Shown piece by piece: positions 60,081 to 64,000 of a stretch of DNA of 64,000 nt. The notes below the pieces were generated by a model, which ran no database searches, was not told where the DNA came from, and saw only the letters and a program-made list of their open reading frames with translations. Each line of letters begins with the position of its first letter. The stretch's first letter is position 1. The position numbers were made by a program, and so were the translations under genes. Source of the stretch: Paeniglutamicibacter psychrophenolicus (GTDB lineage Bacteria; Actinomycetota; Actinomycetes; Actinomycetales; Micrococcaceae); contig NZ_JAUSSH010000010.1 of assembly GCF_030812255.1 (NCBI RefSeq), forward strand, positions 85,483 to 149,482. Reading direction: 5' to 3'.

Positions 60081-62423
60081 ATGCTTAATTCGTCGAATCA
60101 CTCTGCCTTCACGCGCCGGCTGGCCGCCGCCATCGTCGTGCCCGGCATCCTTACCAGCATGCTGCTGTTCGCTCCACAGGCAACAGCGGCCCCAGGTTCC
60201 ACCGGCGCGGCCTCAGGAATCTGTTCAGGGGTGGTGAACCAGTTGGCTCACCGCGGTAGCGTTCAAGAGAACCTGCTCAAGGCGGCTTCCAAGAAGAACG
60301 CCGACATCATCGCCCGGCTCCAGGGCGAGCGGACGGCGCTGCAGGCCAACGCCGACAACCTGAAGATCCAGATCGCCGACGCTGATTCAGCCATCTCGGC
60401 GCTGGACGCCGCGGGGCTGGAACTCGATGCCCAGCTCAAGGCTGCCAGTGAGAACCTCACCGCTCTTGAGGCCAAGCAAGAGAGCACCAACGACGCCGTT
60501 CTCGCCGCGCAAGGCGCGCTCGCGGAGTTGCAGGCACAAAAACAGACCACCGAAAACCAGCTGGCACCGCTGCAGGAAGCAGAAGCGCTGGCCACGGCGG
60601 AAGCCGCGCAGTTGCAGCGGAGCGCCGAGGATGTCAAGGCCCAAATCGTTGCGAAAAAAGCCCAGATCAGCGCCGCGGAGGTCGAACAAGCAGCACTCGA
60701 GGCCGCCGCAACCGCGGCAGCAGAAGCGCTTGAGGGGAAAAACGCCGAGATCGCCCAGGCGGAGCGCGAGCTGACGGAACTGTCCGACACGGCAGAAGCT
60801 GCCGCAGCCGACGTTGGCGGCGCGCAGAAGGCCGTCGGCGATGCCGAGAGCAAACTGCAGGACCTGGAGGCGGCGGGGACCGCCGCCCAGGCGGAAATCG
60901 ACGCCCAGGTGGCCAAGATCGGCGACGCCAAATCGACGCTGGCCGACGTGCAACGACGTGCAGCCGACGCCGCGGCCGCCGTCGATGCCAGAAACGCCGC
61001 GATCTCCGCAGCCAAGGACGCACTGCCCGCGCTGGATACCACGGCGCAGGACGCCGCCGATGCACTCGCGGCCAAGAACACGGCAATAGCCACAGCGCAG
61101 GGGGAACTCGATACCTTGCGGTCCGCCGCCGCCGGCGCTGCCGCGGCCCTCACGGCCAACAACGACAAGCTCGCCACCGTGACGGCGGAGATTGATGCAC
61201 TGCAGCAGCAGGTCACCGCGAAGAACGCCGAAATCACCACCAAGCAGGCCCAGCTTGCGACGGCACAGACGGAGCTCGAAGCGCTGGCCGCCGGCAAGAC
61301 AAAGCTGGAAGCCGAGATCACGGATATCACCACGCAGATCTCGGCCATCAAGGGCAACAGCCCCGAGAAGACTCGCCTGCAGGCACTGCGGAAGGCCAAG
61401 CAGGACGAGCTGAAAGCAGTGGAGACCCAGATCAGTAGCAAGAACGCCACGATTGCCGGGTACCAGGGAGACCTGACGACGCTCCAGAACGCGGTCAACT
61501 CCCTCAATTCCCAACTCTCGTCCAAGCAGCAGGAGAGCAGCGCCCTGCAGCAGCAGGCGGCGCCGCTCCAGGCCTCCCTGACCGCCGCCAATAACGCCGT
61601 CTCGACGAAGCAAGCCGAGATCGCGGCCCTCAAGGACCAGGTCCCCGACCTCCAAGCGGCCGTCGCCGCAGCCAACGATGCCGTCACCACCAAGCAAGGC
61701 GAGCTCGAGGCGCTGCAGGGCGAGCTGCGCACGCTTGAGGACGCCGCGGCCGACGCCGCGGCTGCCGTCACAACGCAGCAGCAGGTCCTGGCGGACCTCG
61801 AAGCAGCACTGCCGACGCTGACCGAGGGCCTGGCTGCCAGCAAGGAGGCCATCGCCGCCCAAAAGCTTGTCCTCGACGGGCTTAACGGCGATCTGGCCGA
61901 CGCGACTGCCGCCAGCGCTGCCGCGCAGTCCGCCGTCGACACGAAGGCCGCCGAGCTTCAGGACCTGCAGGGACAGTTGCCGGCCCTCGCGCAGGCAGTA
62001 CCCGACGCCAATGCCGCGGTGGCTGCGAAGCAAGGCGAGATCGCGGCCCTCAATGGCGACATGGACAAGCTGGTGGCGAACCTCACCGGGCTCAACAGCC
62101 AGATCGCAACGAAGGAAGCCGAAATTCTCGACCTCCAGACGAGGGTGGCGCCGCTACTGGCGCAGCTGAACGGGCTCAACGGTGAAATCAGCGCCACCGA
62201 GAACCAGTTGAAAGACCTGCAGGCACAGTTGACCAGTCTCGACGTCCAGGTGACGAACGCCCAGGCGGAGCTCAGCACGCTTCAGGCCAAGAAGGGCGCA
62301 AACAAGGATGCCATTGCAGCGCAGAAGAAAATCGTCATCGGCCTGCAGGATCAGCTCGGCACGGTCCAGAACCAGATCCGGGCTGTCGACCGGCAGATAG
62401 CGCTCGGGGGCTGCGTCGCCTGA
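60081..62423 (+). CDS. Secreted 780-residue coiled-coil protein with a cysteine at each end
   Basis: The ATG at 60081 follows GGGGGGA and opens a signal peptide (LAAAIVVPGILTSMLLFAPQATA, cleavage near Ala-Pro-Gly). The mature chain is almost one continuous alpha-helical coiled coil of Ala/Gln/Glu/Lys-rich heptads, punctuated by short proline breaks (PALDTTAQ, PLQASL, VPDLQ). The only two cysteines lie next to its ends, in SGICSGVVNQLA and in the last residues IALGGCVA, so a disulfide or end-to-end dimer is possible. No enzyme domain or LPXTG anchor is seen. It probably serves as an extracellular rod or cell-surface spacer; function unknown. A terminator-like hairpin follows. Confidence 0.8.
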   Translation: MLNSSNHSAFTRRLAAAIVVPGILTSMLLFAPQATAAPGSTGAASGICSGVVNQLAHRGSVQENLLKAASKKNADIIARLQGERTALQANADNLKIQIADADSAISALDAAGLELDAQLKAASENLTALEAKQESTNDAVLAAQGALAELQAQKQTTENQLAPLQEAEALATAEAAQLQRSAEDVKAQIVAKKAQISAAEVEQAALEAAATAAAEALEGKNAEIAQAERELTELSDTAEAAAADVGGAQKAVGDAESKLQDLEAAGTAAQAEIDAQVAKIGDAKSTLADVQRRAADAAAAVDARNAAISAAKDALPALDTTAQDAADALAAKNTAIATAQGELDTLRSAAAGAAAALTANNDKLATVTAEIDALQQQVTAKNAEITTKQAQLATAQTELEALAAGKTKLEAEITDITTQISAIKGNSPEKTRLQALRKAKQDELKAVETQISSKNATIAGYQGDLTTLQNAVNSLNSQLSSKQQESSALQQQAAPLQASLTAANNAVSTKQAEIAALKDQVPDLQAAVAAANDAVTTKQGELEALQGELRTLEDAAADAAAAVTTQQQVLADLEAALPTLTEGLAASKEAIAAQKLVLDGLNGDLADATAASAAAQSAVDTKAAELQDLQGQLPALAQAVPDANAAVAAKQGEIAALNGDMDKLVANLTGLNSQIATKEAEILDLQTRVAPLLAQLNGLNGEISATENQLKDLQAQLTSLDVQVTNAQAELSTLQAKKGANKDAIAAQKKIVIGLQDQLGTVQNQIRAVDRQIALGGCVA
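61608..62053 (+). repeat. Near-identical 26-base repeats 420 bases apart inside the coiled-coil gene
   Basis: Positions 61608-61633 and 62028-62053 share 25 of 26 bases (AAGCAAG.CGAGATCGCGGC and the following CCTCAA). The spacing is exactly 140 codons, i.e. 20 heptads. They encode KQ(A/G)EIAAL. Conservation at the DNA level suggests duplication or recombination within the gene. Confidence 0.55.
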
Positions 62424-62485
62424 TCGGACAACCGGCAGGTCCGCCCAGCTGGGCGGCGCCGCCGCGGGAACGGTGTGGATGGACG

Positions 62486-62518
62486 GGAAGGGATCGGCCG
62501 CAACGGCCGGTCCCTTCC
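62486..62518 (+). terminator. Hairpin after the coiled-coil gene
   Basis: GGAAGGGATCGGCC (62486-62499) pairs with GGCCGGTCCCTTCC (62505-62518), one mismatch, five-base loop. It lies 63 bases past the stop. There is no T run after it, so it may be a weak or Rho-assisted terminator. Confidence 0.5.
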
Positions 62519-62690
62519 TGCGTTACCGGCACGGCTCACTAGCACAGGTTTGGATGGCCCCGGCAGGACTGCTCTCCCGGGACCACACGTCCCGGGACGC
62601 CGGTGATCGACACACCGGTCGGCAAAGTGAGATCCACCAGAGCTGGATTATGGGCCACCGGCGGGGTTTCCCCGGCGAAGCCTTCTGGCC

Positions 62691-62850
62691 CGAGTACATC
62701 ACCATCGTGGCGGTGGTGGGCACGAAGGCCAGACGCACATGTCCAAGGCCATCATCTTCTCCCTTGGTCATCGCCATGCTGCCCTACGTCGCCGCCACCC
62801 TGATGCCCACCGGCAGGCAGACTCACTGGGACATTGACCCGACCACAGGC
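62691..62850 (+). pseudogene. Deleted relic of an APC amino-acid permease gene
   Basis: EYITIVAVVG is followed, after a large deletion, by a stretch reading SKAIIFS, then LVIAMLPYVAATLMPTG after a frame change, and ...HWDIDPTTG. This matches LEYIAIVAVVA and MPKAIIISLVIAMLLYVAATLVLTGMQNYRDIDPTAG of the APC permease at 46030-47493, at the DNA level too (e.g. TACATCxCCATCGTGGCGGT). The start, most helices and the end are gone. Just upstream TCCCGGGA occurs twice (62575-62582, 62590-62597), itself a palindrome, possibly a scar. The rest of 62519-63034 shows no gene. Confidence 0.7.
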
Positions 62851-63034
62851 GAGCTCGGGCCGCCGGCCACGCTTGAGCGCGGCCGCGGTGGCCAGCCTAC
62901 GGTCCTCGCGGCCTTGAGCACGACAATAAACCAGGCCATGCGTCCCAAGAACTGGACGAGTCAACCTCGCCGAAGGGTGTTCGTTTGCTGCAACGTACCG
63001 TGGGTCCGGCGTGGCGGGGATTGCACGTGGTTCT

Positions 63035-63829
63035 TTAGGCCGGTGATGCGCCCAGGCGGGTGCCGACGTGGCGTGCGGCGCGCACGCAAGCGGCCCCCAA
63101 GTCACCAAGTTTCTCGGTGGAGACCCGATAATACGGCGCGGCGACCAGGGCACAGGCCACCACGGTGCCGCGGTGGTCGAAGATCGGGGCGGCAACACCG
63201 ACCTCTTCGGAGGAGGATTCCCCGTGGTTGGCCGCGTAGCCGCGTTTCCGCACCGTGCGCAGGCGTTTGAGGTAGGCGGCGCGGGCGGCAGCGGTGTTCC
63301 TCGGCAGCACCACGGCACCGGATTCGAGCATGTCCACGACGCGTTTTTCCTCCTCGTGGGCCAAAAAGACCTGGACGGAGGCACTGAGCGCGGTGTTGTA
63401 GCGGCTGCCCATGGCCGAGGTGTGCTTGACCTGGTGGATGCTGGGGATCTGTTCCACCGAGATGGATTCGAGCCCGTCCCAGATGGTCAGCACCGCGGTT
63501 TCCCCGGTCTCCAACGCCAGTTCCTCCAGGAAGGGAAAGGACACCCGGCGCACGTCGAGGTTGGCCAAAAGCGGCCCCGAGACGGCGATCAGTCCCAGGC
63601 CCAGGGAGTACTTCCGCGTCTCGGCATCGCGTTGCACGATGCGTTCGAGTTCGAGGGTGGCCAGGATCCTGGAAATGCTCGACTTGTGCAGGCCCACCCG
63701 CGTGGCAATCTCGGTGACGCCGAGCACCGGTTGCTCCGCAGTGAAGCAGCGCAGCACATCGATGACATTGACAATGACCGAGGCGCCGCGTGGTTCGACG
63801 GTGGTCGGTTCGGCCGTTTGGGCAACCAT
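63035..63829 (-). CDS. IclR-family transcriptional regulator
   Basis: This 264-aa regulator has a winged-helix domain (SVIVNVIDVLRCFTAEQPVLGVTEIATRVGLHKSSISRILATLELERIVQRDAETRKYSLGLGLIAVSG) and a C-terminal ligand-binding IclR domain (LEELALETGETAVLTIWDGLESISVEQIPSIHQVKHTSAMGSRYNTALSASVQVFLA... GVAAPIFDHRGTVVACALVAAPYYRV). IclR proteins control catabolic genes in response to small aromatic or carboxylic acids. It reads away from the window edge, so the genes it governs may lie either outside the window to the right or include the lost permease to its left. Confidence 0.92.
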   Translation of the reverse strand: MVAQTAEPTTVEPRGASVIVNVIDVLRCFTAEQPVLGVTEIATRVGLHKSSISRILATLELERIVQRDAETRKYSLGLGLIAVSGPLLANLDVRRVSFPFLEELALETGETAVLTIWDGLESISVEQIPSIHQVKHTSAMGSRYNTALSASVQVFLAHEEEKRVVDMLESGAVVLPRNTAAARAAYLKRLRTVRKRGYAANHGESSSEEVGVAAPIFDHRGTVVACALVAAPYYRVSTEKLGDLGAACVRAARHVGTRLGASPA

Positions 63830-63879
63830 GGCGTATTCCTCCGGTGGGTGGGGCGGGTCCGGCGTGGCGCCGGATGGGT

Positions 63880-64000
63880 GGGGGTGGGGGGGGGGGGGGG
63901 CGGGGCGCGCCCCCCCCCCCCCCCCCCGGGGGGGGGGGGGGGGGGGGGGGGGGGGCCGCCCCCCCCGTGGTGTTGGTTGCGGCCCCCCCCGGCCCCCCCG
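63880..64000. other. Poly-G/C run, probable sequencing or assembly artefact
   Basis: From about 63880 the sequence becomes long unbroken runs of G and C with only a few other bases (gtggtgttggttg near 63967). Nothing biological of this length and purity is expected in an actinobacterial chromosome. It looks like a low-quality contig end, e.g. poly-G calls from two-colour sequencing. It should not be annotated further. Confidence 0.85.

Noticed and set aside
60263..61942. Long minus-strand frames opposite the coiled-coil gene
   Set aside because: Their Ser/Ala-rich translations are complements of the Ala-rich repeats. The plus strand has the signal peptide and ribosome site.
1..64000. CRISPR arrays, tRNA and rRNA genes
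   Set aside because: No spaced identical repeats and no cloverleaf-like sequence with a TTCGA/TTCAA T-loop outside coding genes were noticed. A covariance-model scan was not possible here.

Overview
The window is high-GC DNA from an actinobacterium. Protein resemblances, GTG/TTG starts, short Shine-Dalgarno sites and the mix of gene families point to a member of the Micrococcaceae such as Arthrobacter, Paeniglutamicibacter or Glutamicibacter. This assignment rests on recalled families, not on a search. I saw no tRNA, rRNA or CRISPR array. The last ~120 bases are almost pure G or C runs and look like a damaged contig end.

Layout. 0-6.5 kb is housekeeping: the start of a secreted ExeM/NucH-type nuclease, dapB with a small tetratricopeptide-like membrane protein, the overlapping molybdenum-cofactor operon moeA-moaC-mog-moaE, and a RibD-type reductase. 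6.5-15.5 kb is accessory: vapBC with a palindromic operator, a complete higBA beside an orphan higA whose higB has decayed, a DUF262/DUF1524 protein with a RAMA-like tail (modified-DNA restriction type), a membrane protein/XRE pair, and two acidic paralogues of unknown function, one broken by an in-frame stop. 15.7-25.4 kb is metabolic: an E1alpha/E1beta pair followed by a stand-alone lipoyl protein, then moaA-moaD, a CBS/zinc-ribbon protein, a full E1alpha-E1beta-E2 set and a catabolic-type threonine ammonia-lyase. 25.4-33.5 kb is core again: PadR-UbiB, an alanine/glycine:sodium symporter, an M16 peptidase and pnp, each of the last three followed by a clear terminator.

34-45.5 kb is a second accessory region, less GC-rich in parts, opened by two unrelated serine recombinases. 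It holds several uncharacterised membrane and small proteins, a P-loop GTPase overlapping a 114-aa partner (with a possible 50-aa gene upstream), a GNAT protein, a 70-aa/196-aa overlapping pair converging on a HEPN-like protein, and an MmeI-type single-chain restriction-modification enzyme. I regard this as a defence or conflict island, and the GTPase cassette and the HEPN locus as its least explained parts.

46-64 kb is mostly transport and regulation: an APC permease, a 2H phosphoesterase fragment, an MFS exporter, a DtxR/IdeR-type iron box in front of an Opp/Nik-type ABC importer, a membrane alpha/beta hydrolase divergent from a GlxA-type AraC regulator, a YbdK-type ligase with a cysteine-rich small protein, a 780-residue secreted coiled-coil protein, the relic of a second APC permease, and an IclR regulator.

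Two functional themes run through the window. Molybdenum-cofactor genes occur on both sides of the first accessory region, which suggests that region entered or expanded within a Moco locus. Threonine ammonia-lyase makes 2-oxobutyrate, a plausible substrate for the neighbouring E1/E2 complex.
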